From Methanoculleus sp. UBA77 (GTDB lineage Archaea; Halobacteriota; Methanomicrobia; Methanomicrobiales; Methanoculleaceae): 15,666 nucleotides of DNA. Location: NCBI GenBank assembly GCA_002499455.1, contig DALN01000099.1, positions 1-15,666 of the forward strand, written 5' to 3'. The number at the start of each line of letters is the position of its first letter. Position 1 is the stretch's first letter. Shown piece after piece: positions 1 through 7,388 of this stretch. A program made the position numbers and the translations under genes. Below the pieces are notes generated by a model that saw nothing but the letters and a program-made list of their open reading frames with translations, was not told the origin of the DNA and ran no database searches.

Positions 1-282
1 CACTACAACCCTTACAACGGAGATCTTCTCCAACAGACCATGAACAAAGGCGCAGACATCTGCCTGGGGTTCGACGGCGAGGTCGAGGTCGAAAACGGAA
101 AGTGCTGGTCCGGGAGCTTCTGGGACCGGTTGCGAAACGGGGAGACCGTTGCAAGCGCCGCAAGCAATGCAAAGGACGACTGCTACTTGCACTGGCCGTT
201 CGGTTACCACGGAGTGGACACCTACGAGATCTCCGGCAGTTACAACAGTTGTCTCACTCCCGCTCGCTACGGAGTCTATTAA
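1..282 (+). CDS. C-terminal end of a caspase/CHAT-like or secreted protein (5' partial)
   Basis: The frame is open from the first base of the window to a TAA at 280-282, giving 93 visible residues, so the gene begins upstream. The visible part is rich in aromatic residues, Gly and Cys. It contains a stretch reading GADICLGFDGEV followed by WSGSFWDRLRNGETVASA. That pattern, a hydrophobic GAxxxxGF strand followed by an FWxxLxxGxTV helix, resembles the C-terminal end of caspase-fold (C14/CHAT or C25-like) domains, where a 'how many are entitled' strand is followed by a helix. No catalytic residues are in view, so this assignment is tentative. The next gene starts 15 bases downstream with its own ribosome binding site, so the two are probably co-transcribed. 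Confidence 0.6.
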   Translation, partial: HYNPYNGDLLQQTMNKGADICLGFDGEVEVENGKCWSGSFWDRLRNGETVASAASNAKDDCYLHWPFGYHGVDTYEISGSYNSCLTPARYGVY

Positions 283-297
283 TGAGGTGATTCAATC

Positions 298-1074
298 ATG
301 AAACGGATATACATTGTTGCAATGCTATGCCTCGTCGTCGCGGTCTCGGTCGTGTCAGCGACTGGTGCCAACGCCCCGATCGGGGTGGATACTGCGAAAG
401 GAAAAGCACAGGACTTTCTTAACGCACCCGACGCAACCGTCCAGTACCAGAAGACCGAACGCCTGAATCTGGGAGAGTACTATGTCTTTGGTACCGGAGA
501 CGGACAGGTTTACGTCAACGCCCGGACCGGGGCGGTCGAACGTGCCACGTTCGACTCCGCACGGAAGGATTCCCGCGATGTCCGGCTGGATCGGGCCGCA
601 GCCGAAGCAACGGCAAGGGCCTACGCCGAAGAGAAGTACAGCGGCTTTGGGAAGAAGAACATGCGGCTTACCAGATCGGACCTGGTTTCTCACGGCGATG
701 CGGGCAGCGAGTATTCGTACATCTGGAGAGAAGAGATCAGCGGTGTCCTCACGCCGAACACAGTCGTCGTGAACCTTAACCCGAGCACCGGCGAGATCAT
801 CTCGTACCTCGGGATCCAGCGGGAGATCGAATGCCCGCTTGAGCCGAAACTTTCCCGGGACGAGGCGCTGAAGATCGCAGCCGGGCAGTTCCCGGGAATC
901 CGGGTGACCAGTGCAACGGCCGACCTCTCCGTTGAGTACACCCGACCGGACACACAGACGCTGACATGGGTGATTACGATGAGAGGCGAGCCAGAGGACC
1001 ACGTTCTCCAGGGAGGGCTTGTCGTTATCGACGCACAGACCGGAGAAGTGCTGATGGTGAGTCCATACCTCTAA
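298..1074 (+). CDS. Exported PepSY-type repeat protein
   Basis: This 258-residue protein begins with a clear signal sequence: KR, a hydrophobic core of about 18 residues, then a small-residue cleavage region near residue 25. The mature part appears to hold two to three PepSY/YpeB-like units, at about residues 30-85, 97-172 and 185-256. Each consists of a helix with Ala/Lys/Glu (for example DTAKGKAQDFL and SRDEALKIAAGQF) followed by strands ending in V(N/D)xxTGEV-like turns (VYVNARTGAVE, VNLNPSTGEI, VIDAQTGEVL). PepSY domains are usually extracytoplasmic and are proposed to inhibit or chaperone proteases. That fits a neighbour upstream that may have a protease-like fold, but the link is inference. 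The start is supported by GAGGTGAT at 283-290, a strong archaeal Shine-Dalgarno sequence 7 bases before the ATG. Confidence 0.85.
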   Translation: MKRIYIVAMLCLVVAVSVVSATGANAPIGVDTAKGKAQDFLNAPDATVQYQKTERLNLGEYYVFGTGDGQVYVNARTGAVERATFDSARKDSRDVRLDRAAAEATARAYAEEKYSGFGKKNMRLTRSDLVSHGDAGSEYSYIWREEISGVLTPNTVVVNLNPSTGEIISYLGIQREIECPLEPKLSRDEALKIAAGQFPGIRVTSATADLSVEYTRPDTQTLTWVITMRGEPEDHVLQGGLVVIDAQTGEVLMVSPYL

Positions 1075-1100
1075 ATCACCTCTTTTCCTAATGTGATACA

Positions 1101-1898
1101 ATGCACTCGAAGACGTGGATATGGCTCGGTATCGGCGCCGTTATCATTCTTGCTGCGGTAAACCTCGCCATACTCACCGCCTTTCCCCCGGGACAGCAGC
1201 ATGTGCAGGAACCGCTCAAGCGGGTGAACTGGATACTGCCGTTCGGGCCGGGGTTCGAGTATCCCGATCCCTGTGAGAGCCCGGTCATCACCTACGACGC
1301 CGATAACGAGACCTGGCATCTCGAGAACGCCACCGCCTGGAACCGGACCATCTTCCTTGGTGACCGCTACAGCCTCGACCCGGCGCATCCGGAGGATATC
1401 CGCTACACCCCCGATATCGCAATCAAGGGCGACAAGATCAGCCTCGACTTCTTCGTCCGGAACCTCGCGGGCGAAAACTGCGCCCATGCCGACCTTACCG
1501 TGACGATGGAAACCGCGAGCCTGAACGCCACCACCGGGTCGCCAGAGGGCGATGTCCTCCCCGGCGCCATGACCACGCTGCCCGTCGACGACCTCGCCGC
1601 CGGGGAGTGGCGCGAAGTGCGGGTGACGGCGGACCTCCCGAGACTCGGGCCGGAGGAGGTCCTCTCCCTGACAATCGGTCTTGCCGCCCCGTATACCCTC
1701 ACGACCCCGAACGGCACGCCGATCATCTGCGATCTCCGGGAGATGAGCAGCGTCGTCTCGGGCCCCACCCTCACCGGCGGGGACGCGATCGATCCCGATT
1801 ACAACAGGGCCCGCCTTCCCCGGGCGTCGGCGACGTTCGTCGTAGCGGGGAAAGATGCACCTGAACCTGTTCTGCCGCCGACCCTCCGGGCAGTGTGA
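1101..1898 (+). CDS. Membrane-anchored extracytoplasmic protein, unknown function
   Basis: The protein has 265 residues. Residues 5-28 form one N-terminal transmembrane helix or uncleaved signal, and the rest is predicted to be outside the cell. The exterior part is beta-rich, with CARDB-like stretches such as DKISLDFFVRNLAG and WREVRVTADLP. It carries several N-X-S/T sequons (NETW, NATA, NRTI, NATT, NGTP), consistent with an archaeal surface glycoprotein. I do not recognise a catalytic motif or a named family. It begins 26 bases after the PepSY gene, with GTGAT at 1094-1098 as a short ribosome binding site, so it probably belongs to the same transcript. The hairpin at 1933-1953 lies just downstream and probably ends that transcript. 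Confidence 0.8.
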   Translation: MHSKTWIWLGIGAVIILAAVNLAILTAFPPGQQHVQEPLKRVNWILPFGPGFEYPDPCESPVITYDADNETWHLENATAWNRTIFLGDRYSLDPAHPEDIRYTPDIAIKGDKISLDFFVRNLAGENCAHADLTVTMETASLNATTGSPEGDVLPGAMTTLPVDDLAAGEWREVRVTADLPRLGPEEVLSLTIGLAAPYTLTTPNGTPIICDLREMSSVVSGPTLTGGDAIDPDYNRARLPRASATFVVAGKDAPEPVLPPTLRAV

Positions 1899-1932
1899 CG
1901 GGATTCGCCGAATACCCTCTTCTTCGGCCTTA

Positions 1933-1953
1933 CCGGAACCCGGAGGGTTCCGG
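1933..1953 (+). terminator. Perfect 9-bp hairpin followed by a T-rich stretch
   Basis: CCGGAACCC and GGGTTCCGG form a perfect 9-bp stem around a GGA loop. They are followed by the T/C-rich sequence GCTTTTCTCTCC at 1957-1968. It lies 35 bases after the stop of the membrane-anchored protein and before the likely start of the next gene at 2027. It also argues against the longer upstream reading of the regulator, which would have to be translated through this hairpin. Confidence 0.6.
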
Positions 1954-2026
1954 AATGCTTTTCTCTCCTGGCGGAAGAATACCTGATCGTTTCGGGCCAG
2001 ACCCGCTGACGGAGAGATTTCAAGGT

Positions 2027-2500
2027 ATGGAAGAAATCGCGCTCGATCGGGACGACATCACTGCTCTCTCCTCCGACGTCCGGGTCATGATCCTCAAAGC
2101 GCTCGATTCCCGGCCGATGACGGTCAGCGAGCTCGCCGATCGACTCGGTCTTGCAAAGTCGACCGTCCACCAGCACCTTGCCGTTCTCGCCAGCGCGGAT
2201 CTCGTGGCCCACGAGAGCGCCCGGAAATGGCGGGACTACACCCTGACGAAAAAAGCCGCCCGGCTCCTTCATCCCGGGGGGGATCACCGGATCACCATCA
2301 TCCTCGGCACGTCCCTGGTTGCCATGACAGCCGGGGTGCTCTGCGTGACATCATTTCTCCGTGGTTTCACCGTCCAGGGGGGAAGCGTCGTCCGGGAACC
2401 CCTCCTCCTCTACGCGGGTGAGGCGCTCCTCGGTGTGACGGTCGCACTCTGGTATCTTGCGTTGCGGTGCCGGCGGGGAACCTCCCCTATACCGGCGTAG
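2027..2500 (+). CDS. Membrane-tethered ArsR-like winged-helix regulator
   Basis: With the start at 2027 the protein has 157 residues. Residues 10-75 are a typical ArsR/MarR-like winged helix: ALSSDVRVMILKAL, then MTVSELADRLGLAKSTVHQHLAVL as the helix-turn-helix, then a wing ending in W-RDYTLT. Residues 89-112 and 127-146 are two hydrophobic segments, so the DNA-binding domain is probably tied to the membrane by a C-terminal two-helix hairpin. This places it with one-component membrane-bound archaeal HTH proteins, which may sense membrane or envelope signals; no ligand is evident. The frame stays open upstream to 1895, but that stretch contains the hairpin at 1933-1953 and has poor coding character. 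GGAGAG at 2011-2016 supports the 2027 ATG. Confidence 0.82.
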   Translation: MEEIALDRDDITALSSDVRVMILKALDSRPMTVSELADRLGLAKSTVHQHLAVLASADLVAHESARKWRDYTLTKKAARLLHPGGDHRITIILGTSLVAMTAGVLCVTSFLRGFTVQGGSVVREPLLLYAGEALLGVTVALWYLALRCRRGTSPIPA

Positions 2501-2626
2501 TTTCTCTCCCGCTCACACCCCCCGCCAAACCGCTCCCCCGGGCCCACCGCCACCTTCCCGACCCCGAGCAGAACCGTAAAGGGGTTGTAGCACCCACCCT
2601 GATGAACCAGACGGAGCGGCACTCTC

Positions 2627-3559
2627 ATGAACGGCGCGATCACGGACTTCCTGATAGTCGCGGACCAGATCTTCATCCTGGTCCTCCTGATTGCCGCCGG
2701 CTACGTCGCCGTCTCGACGAAGATCGTCGACCCCCGGGCCACCCGGGGGCTCTCCGGGCTCCTCGTCAACATCACCATCCCGGCGCTGATCGTCGCCTCG
2801 ATGCAGGTGCCCTTCACCCCCGAGCGCCTCGCGGGCGCCGAGACCCTGGTCCTCGCGACCGGGATGCTCTACGTCTTCTCGTTCGCCCTCGCCTGGGCGG
2901 TCTCGAAGGCCATGCGGGTCCCGGCCGCGGAGGAGGGGGTCCTCCAGTTCGCTATCGTCTTCGGGAACGTGGGGTTCATGGGGTTCCCGGTCGCGCTGAC
3001 GCTCTTCGGACAGGAGTCTCTCTTTTACGTCGCGATCTTCAACCTCTTCTTCAATGTCCTGGTCTTCTCGGTCGGGATCGCGATGCTGACCGGGGGGCGG
3101 GGGAAGAGGTTCGACCCAAAACTGCTCGTAAACCCCGGGATCGCGGCCTCCGTCGTGGGATTCGCCCTCTTCCTCGGCTCCGTGGAGATCCCGTCGCCCT
3201 TCATCGACTCGATCGACCTCCTCGGCGGGGTGACAACGCCGCTTGCCATGATCATCGTCGGGGCGATGCTCGCGACCTTCCCGGCCCGGGAGATGGTCGG
3301 GAACTGGCGGATCTGGGTCGCGAGCGCCATCCTCCTCCTCGGGATCCCGGCGGCCTACTGCTACCTCCTCGCCCCGGTCTTTCCCGACCCCTACATCAAC
3401 GGGATCATGATCACGATGGCCGCGATGCCCGCCGCGGCGAACACCGTCATCTTCGCGGAGCAGTACGGCGCCGACTCCCGGCTTGCCTCGCAGATCGTCT
3501 TCGTCTCGACGATCGGGTCGCTCATTACGATCCCGCTCGTCACGACGGTGCTGCTGTAG
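2627..3559 (+). CDS. AEC (auxin efflux carrier) family permease
   Basis: This 310-residue integral membrane protein has about ten hydrophobic segments. Its family signatures are those of the AEC transporters: an N-terminal LLIAAGYVAV helix, the LLVNITIPALIVASM segment, QFAIVFGNVGFMGFPVAL in the middle, and a C-terminal MAAMPAAANTVIFAEQYG stretch near the last helix. AEC proteins are secondary transporters that move small carboxylic acids or related anions; the substrate cannot be read from the sequence. The length is usual for the family. The ATG at 2627 is preceded by GGAGCGG at 2613-2619. It stands alone on this strand and ends 15 bases before the convergent small gene at 3575-3838. Confidence 0.9.
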   Translation: MNGAITDFLIVADQIFILVLLIAAGYVAVSTKIVDPRATRGLSGLLVNITIPALIVASMQVPFTPERLAGAETLVLATGMLYVFSFALAWAVSKAMRVPAAEEGVLQFAIVFGNVGFMGFPVALTLFGQESLFYVAIFNLFFNVLVFSVGIAMLTGGRGKRFDPKLLVNPGIAASVVGFALFLGSVEIPSPFIDSIDLLGGVTTPLAMIIVGAMLATFPAREMVGNWRIWVASAILLLGIPAAYCYLLAPVFPDPYINGIMITMAAMPAAANTVIFAEQYGADSRLASQIVFVSTIGSLITIPLVTTVLL

Positions 3560-3574
3560 GGCAGTACCGGATCC

Positions 3575-3838
3575 TCACCGGTTCCCCGGGTCGTTCAGGC
3601 GCCGCTCGATCTCTTCGACGGCCTGCTCCATTGAGACCATCGATTCCTCCAGGTCCGCCACGCCGGCGGTGATCGCCGCTGAGAGCAACCGGACCTGATG
3701 AAGCATCTCAGCGGCGATCAGGATCAGCACCACCAGTGCGGCGATGAGGATCATCAAGACCCACTGGTAGGTGAGCGCCGCATACAGGCCGCCCATAATA
3801 CCACAGAGCATCAATACGACGAGATATCTGCGGCCCAC
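3575..3838 (-). CDS. Small two-TM protein with C-terminal coiled coil
   Basis: I take the GTG at 3838 as the start, giving 87 residues, because GAGGTGATC (3842-3850 on the complementary strand) is a near-ideal archaeal ribosome binding site at the right spacing. The other possible start, the ATG at 3913, adds 25 residues without an equally well placed site. The protein begins directly with two hydrophobic helices, YLVVLMLCGIMGGLYAAL and WVLMILIAALVVLILIAA. It ends in a heptad-like acidic helix (VADLEESMVSMEQAVEEIERRL) likely to form a coiled coil on the cytoplasmic side. I recognise no family. Its upstream region carries the promoter module shared with two other envelope-type genes in the window. 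Confidence 0.75.
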   Translation of the reverse strand: MGRRYLVVLMLCGIMGGLYAALTYQWVLMILIAALVVLILIAAEMLHQVRLLSAAITAGVADLEESMVSMEQAVEEIERRLNDPGNR

Positions 3839-3841
3839 CGG

Positions 3842-3850
3842 GATCACCTC
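3842..3850 (-). promoter_or_regulatory. Strong Shine-Dalgarno site that favours the internal GTG start
   Basis: Read on the minus strand this is GAGGTGATC, complementary to the archaeal 16S rRNA 3' end, three bases before GTG at 3838. It lies inside the longer reading from 3913, so it favours the shorter 87-residue protein. Confidence 0.55.
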
Positions 3851-3965
3851 ACGACCGATAGGAACGGCCTGGTCCGGGCAGCTCCTGCTCCCTCCGGATT
3901 CATAGTCACTCATCCCTTCCGGATGCCGGCAGTTCGCCTGCTCTGTCCATCCTGTTCACCAGACC

Positions 3966-4030
3966 CCGGCACATCCCCGGGTGCCGGCATATACGGGTGA
4001 GGAGTCAACGTTCTCCTATAAACCTTTTCT
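3966..4030 (-). promoter_or_regulatory. Shared promoter module, copy A, with 5' hairpin
   Basis: On the minus strand the order is ACAGAAAAGG, TTTATAG (TATA at 4016-4022), GGAGAACGTTGACTCC (a partial dyad), and then a 7-bp hairpin, CCGGCAC/GTGCCGG, at 3966-3987. A start about 26 bases after the TATA would fall near 3993, so the hairpin would lie at the 5' end of the transcript. The same arrangement recurs before the genes at 12562-13029 and 14104-15330. Confidence 0.6.
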
Positions 4031-4129
4031 GTGACGCCCGTCGAGCAATCACGACCCTAATTCAGAACCATGGAGAGAGCGTGCCCCATAGAGGGAGGGA
4101 ACGCGGGTCCTGCGGAGAGATGCCCCGTC

Positions 4130-4984
4130 CTACCACACCGCTGTCCGGAGGGTTGCAAGGAGAAAGACCAGCCCTCCAAGCCCGGTGTTGATGTAGGGGA
4201 GGTACCAGTAGACCCGGTCGATGGAGAGGCTCTCCCGGAGGAGGAGAGCGAGGGGGATGGCCGGATAGACCAGGACGAGGAGGCTCAAGGGGTTAAAGCC
4301 GGCAAGCCAGATGACGAGGCCGGCAAGCCCCGACCAGAACCCCAGGCAGAGGAGGAGCGAGCGCCGCCTCCCGAGGACGACGGCCGTGGTCCTCATCCCC
4401 GCGGCCGCGTCCCATCCGATATCGGGGATGGCGGAGAAGAGGTGCATTGCGGCGATGTGGAGGTAGCCGGCAAGGAGGAGGGCAGGCGGCGGGAGGGTAC
4501 CGCTCGCAAGGTAGTAGCCGAGGATTCCTGGCATCACGTAGAGCATGTTCGAGGAGAAGTCGAGGAACGGCACCTCCTTGAACCGGAGGGGCGGGGCGCT
4601 GTAGAAGTAGGAGAGGAAGAGGAAAAAGAGGAGAAGCGCCTTCCCGACAGTATCGAGCGCAGCGAGGAGCACGAGGCTGATTGCGGCCGCAACCCCGAGG
4701 AGGAGGAGAAGGTCCCGGCCGTCCGCCTCGTTCATCCGGTACTCCTTCACGTCCTTCCTGGGGTTAAACCGGTCGGTCTCCTGGTCCCACCAGTCGTTCA
4801 CCCCGTAGATCAGGACGTTTGCCGGGACGAAGAAGTAGAGCAGGAATAGGACATAGTCCGGATCGAAGAACGCTGTCCACGAGTTCATCCCGAGGGCATA
4901 TCCCACCACGTAGGTCCCGCCGGTGTAGATCCAGAACCGGAACCGCGAGACCCGCCAGGCAATCGAGAGGAGCCGGGGAGCCAC
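4130..4984 (-). CDS. lyeJ: UbiA-family prenyltransferase, probable lycopene elongase
   Basis: This 284-residue membrane protein has about eight hydrophobic segments and both aspartate motifs of the UbiA superfamily: NDWWDQETD at residues 63-71 and DIGWD at 188-192. These bind the Mg-diphosphate of the prenyl donor. Within UbiA, the position directly behind crtB and crtI and the FNPRKD and IPDIGWDAAAGMRTTA stretches fit the LyeJ/LbtBC-type enzymes. Those add dimethylallyl units to both ends of lycopene to make C50 carotenoids. The start is a GTG at 4984, only 6 bases after the crtB stop, so the two are translationally linked. A role on another prenyl acceptor (menaquinone- or lipid-type) cannot be excluded from the sequence; the operon is the main evidence for the carotenoid role. 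Confidence 0.8.
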   Translation of the reverse strand: MAPRLLSIAWRVSRFRFWIYTGGTYVVGYALGMNSWTAFFDPDYVLFLLYFFVPANVLIYGVNDWWDQETDRFNPRKDVKEYRMNEADGRDLLLLLGVAAAISLVLLAALDTVGKALLLFFLFLSYFYSAPPLRFKEVPFLDFSSNMLYVMPGILGYYLASGTLPPPALLLAGYLHIAAMHLFSAIPDIGWDAAAGMRTTAVVLGRRRSLLLCLGFWSGLAGLVIWLAGFNPLSLLVLVYPAIPLALLLRESLSIDRVYWYLPYINTGLGGLVFLLATLRTAVW

Positions 4985-4990
4985 GGCGGG

Positions 4991-5815
4991 TCACGCCTTT
5001 AAGGTGTTTGCGGCGGCGCCGGAGACGATCCTTACCACCGAGGGCTTCATCTTCCGCCGGTAGACGACGGCCGGGTCGCGCTCGATCGTCCGGGCCGTCC
5101 AGCGGTACATGTCCGACGCGGTCCGGATCGGGATCCGGTAGCGCCGGGGAATGAAGGCGAAACCGGCCTCCGCCTCTTCCTGCCACGCCCGGTACCGGGC
5201 GAGCTGGAACCGGACGAACGCCGCAAACCGGCCGGGGTGCCGGGCGGCGGTTGCCTCCGAGAGGTCGTCGAGCCCGAATTCATCCATCTCTTCGGCGGGG
5301 AAGTAAGTCCGGCCGAGGGTGAGGTCCTCTGCGATGTCGCGGATGAAGTTGACATACTGCATCGCCCGGCCGAGATTCTGCGCTGCAGCGTATGACTCCG
5401 GCGCAAGATCGAGGACCCGGGCCATCATCAGCCCGACCACCTCGGACGAACCGTAGAGGTAGGCCTCGATATCCCGGATTGTCCTGTAGGAGGCGACCGT
5501 GATATCTCTCTCCATGGAGAGGAGGAACACCTCCGTCCACGCCGGATCGAACCCCTTTCGCCCGGAGAGCTCGACGAACGAGTCGACCACCACGTCTCCC
5601 GTCGCCTCGCCGGCGGCCGCCGTCGCGTAGCGGTCGGTGAAGGCATAGAACTCATCGACCTGCTGCGGGACCGCGTCCACGTAATCGTCCGCCGTCCGGA
5701 CGAAACTGTAGAGCGCAAAGACGTCCTCCCGTGCCGGCGGCGGGAAGAAGAGGGTCGAGTAGAAGTAGGTCCTGCTTCCCCGCCGAAAGATCTCATAGAT
5801 GGTCTCATCGATCAC
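4991..5815 (-). CDS. crtB: Phytoene (or diapophytoene) synthase
   Basis: This is a 274-residue head-to-head prenyl synthase of the squalene/phytoene synthase family. It has both aspartate-rich motifs: DDYVD at residues 43-47 and DIAED at 160-164 within the signature YVNFIRDIAEDLTLGRTYFP. It also has YSFVRTADD and a C-terminal IPIRTASDMYRWTAR region. It would join two geranylgeranyl-PP molecules to phytoene; a C30 product from farnesyl-PP is possible but fits the C40-dependent neighbours less well. The frame opens at a GTG at 5827 that overlaps the crtI stop. I prefer GTG at 5815 because GAGGTG at 5820-5825 (minus strand) is placed properly for it. The tight overlap with crtI and the elongase shows one operon. 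Confidence 0.9.
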   Translation of the reverse strand: MIDETIYEIFRRGSRTYFYSTLFFPPPAREDVFALYSFVRTADDYVDAVPQQVDEFYAFTDRYATAAAGEATGDVVVDSFVELSGRKGFDPAWTEVFLLSMERDITVASYRTIRDIEAYLYGSSEVVGLMMARVLDLAPESYAAAQNLGRAMQYVNFIRDIAEDLTLGRTYFPAEEMDEFGLDDLSEATAARHPGRFAAFVRFQLARYRAWQEEAEAGFAFIPRRYRIPIRTASDMYRWTARTIERDPAVVYRRKMKPSVVRIVSGAAANTLKA

Positions 5816-5823
5816 AAAGCACC

Positions 5824-7296
5824 TCACCGGTAGCGGCCGGTCAACTCGCGGGCGACAAGCTGGGACGAGATCAGGGTCATCGGGACCCCGATCCCGGGAT
5901 GGGTGTACTGGCCGGTGTAGTAGAGGTTCTTGACCCGGCGGCTCCGGTGCGCAGGCCGCCAGAGCGCCGTCTGCCGGAGGGTGTGGGTGAGGCCGAGCGC
6001 CGTCCCCCGGTAGGCGTTGTAGCGGTCGGTGAAGTCCGAGAGCGCAAATATTCGCCGGGTCACGACCGCATCAAGGATATTCTCACCGAGGATCTCCTCC
6101 ATCCGGCTCATGAGGAGGTTGTAGAACCGCTCGCGGAGCGCCGGGGTATCCTCGATGCCAGGGGCGAGCGGTGCGAGGACGAAGAGGGTATCGGTACCTT
6201 CCGGGGCGGCGGTCGTGTCGGTCCGCGAGGGGACGTTGACGTAGAACGAGGGATTCGTCGGCCAGGCGGCTTTGCCGGGGTCGAAGATCAGTTCGAACCC
6301 CTCCTCCCAGTCCCGTTCAAGGAAGATGTTGTGGTGCGCGAGCTTCGCGATCTCCCGGTCCACGCCGAGGTAGGCGACGAACGTGGACGGGGCGAGGACT
6401 TTCTTCGCCCAGTACGAGGCCGGGTAGGACCGCGATCCTTCGGGAAGGAGGCGCATCTCCGCGAACGGGTAGTCCGCGTTCACCACGACGACGTCGGTCT
6501 CGTGCGCCCCGAGGGGAGTGACGACCCGGCGGGCGGTTCCCCTCTCGACGTCGATCGCGGTTGCCGGTTCGTTGTAGCGGTACTCGACCCCGAACTCCCG
6601 GCCGAGCGAGACCAGGGCCTCGACGACCGCCCGCATGCCCCCTTCCGGGTACCACACGCCCATGTTCATGTCGATGTGCGTCATGATGTGGTAGAACGAG
6701 GGGGTGTTCCGGGGAGAGCCGCCGAGGAAGCCGATCGAGTACTGCACGACCTTCCGGGCTTCGTCGCTTGTGAAACGCTTCCTTACATAGGTCTCCAGGT
6801 TCTCGAGAGGGCTGAGCTTCCTCCCTTTCGAGAGGAGACGCCAGTCGAAAAAGTCGAAGATGCTCCGGTAGTCCCGGTAGAGGAGGTCGTCGACGGTGAT
6901 GCCGTAGGTCTCTTCCGACTCAGCAAGATAGCCCTTCAGCTTCTCCGCTCCTCCTGGCTCAAACGACTCAAAGAGTGCGTAGTTCTTCTCGAGATCCGCC
7001 GAGATCTCCGCGACCCGCTCGTCGCCGAAGAAGACCCGGTAGGAGGGGTCGAGCCGCACGAGCGGGAAGTAGTCTCCCGGGCTTTTCCCGAACTCCGCAA
7101 AGAACCGGTCGTAGACGTCGGGCATCAGGTACCACGACGGCCCCATATCGAACGTAAACCCCCTGTCACGGTGAACGCTCGCCCGGCCCCCGGGCTGCTC
7201 GTTCTTCTCGATCACCGTGACGTTAAAACCGCCCTTTGCAAGAAGAGCCGCGACGGAGAGACCTCCGAACCCGGCTCCGACAATTACAGCCCGCAT
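5824..7296 (-). CDS. crtI: CrtI-type phytoene desaturase
   Basis: This 490-residue FAD-dependent desaturase or oxidoreductase has the N-terminal dinucleotide motif GAGFGG (residues 7-12) followed by VTVIEKNEQPGGRAS. The family stretch FDMGPSWYLMPDVYDRFF follows, and the C-terminal signature is LYYTGQYTHPGIGVPMTLIS. The length is typical of CrtI/CrtN. It would introduce the double bonds that turn phytoene into lycopene (or diapophytoene into a C30 polyene). The start at 7296 has GGGAGAG just upstream. A long open frame continues upstream to 8271, but only as the antisense-like shadow of the cruF region. The gene has its own TATA box at 7347-7352 and overlaps the crtB frame at its end. Confidence 0.92.
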   Translation of the reverse strand: MRAVIVGAGFGGLSVAALLAKGGFNVTVIEKNEQPGGRASVHRDRGFTFDMGPSWYLMPDVYDRFFAEFGKSPGDYFPLVRLDPSYRVFFGDERVAEISADLEKNYALFESFEPGGAEKLKGYLAESEETYGITVDDLLYRDYRSIFDFFDWRLLSKGRKLSPLENLETYVRKRFTSDEARKVVQYSIGFLGGSPRNTPSFYHIMTHIDMNMGVWYPEGGMRAVVEALVSLGREFGVEYRYNEPATAIDVERGTARRVVTPLGAHETDVVVVNADYPFAEMRLLPEGSRSYPASYWAKKVLAPSTFVAYLGVDREIAKLAHHNIFLERDWEEGFELIFDPGKAAWPTNPSFYVNVPSRTDTTAAPEGTDTLFVLAPLAPGIEDTPALRERFYNLLMSRMEEILGENILDAVVTRRIFALSDFTDRYNAYRGTALGLTHTLRQTALWRPAHRSRRVKNLYYTGQYTHPGIGVPMTLISSQLVARELTGRYR

Positions 7297-7299
7297 AGA

Positions 7300-7356
7300 C
7301 TCTCCCTTCCGGAATGGAAAGCGGGTGCAGGAAGACGCATCTCGAATATAAACCTT
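7300..7356 (-). promoter_or_regulatory. Promoter and RBS of crtI
   Basis: On the minus strand, CAAGGTTTATATTCG puts a good archaeal TATA box at 7347-7352. A start site about 26 bases downstream would give a leader of roughly 25-30 bases containing GGAAGGGAGAG before the crtI ATG. So crtI-crtB-lyeJ can be transcribed separately from cruF. Confidence 0.6.
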
Positions 7357-7388
7357 GGCGTCAGGGAAACAGGCAGGTGATGCGGCGC

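Noticed and set aside
1895..2026. GTG start at 1895 for the winged-helix regulator
   Set aside because: The extension runs through a perfect 9-bp terminator-like hairpin and has poor coding character. ATG 2027 has a ribosome binding site.
2467..3672. A 401-codon open frame on the plus strand overlapping the AEC permease
   Set aside because: It is very rich in Arg, Pro and Gly and lies in another frame of a well-supported membrane protein, so it is a GC-rich shadow.
5731..7380. A 549-codon open frame antisense to crtB and crtI
   Set aside because: It contains only Arg/Glu/Val-rich low-information sequence, opposite two clearly conserved enzymes.
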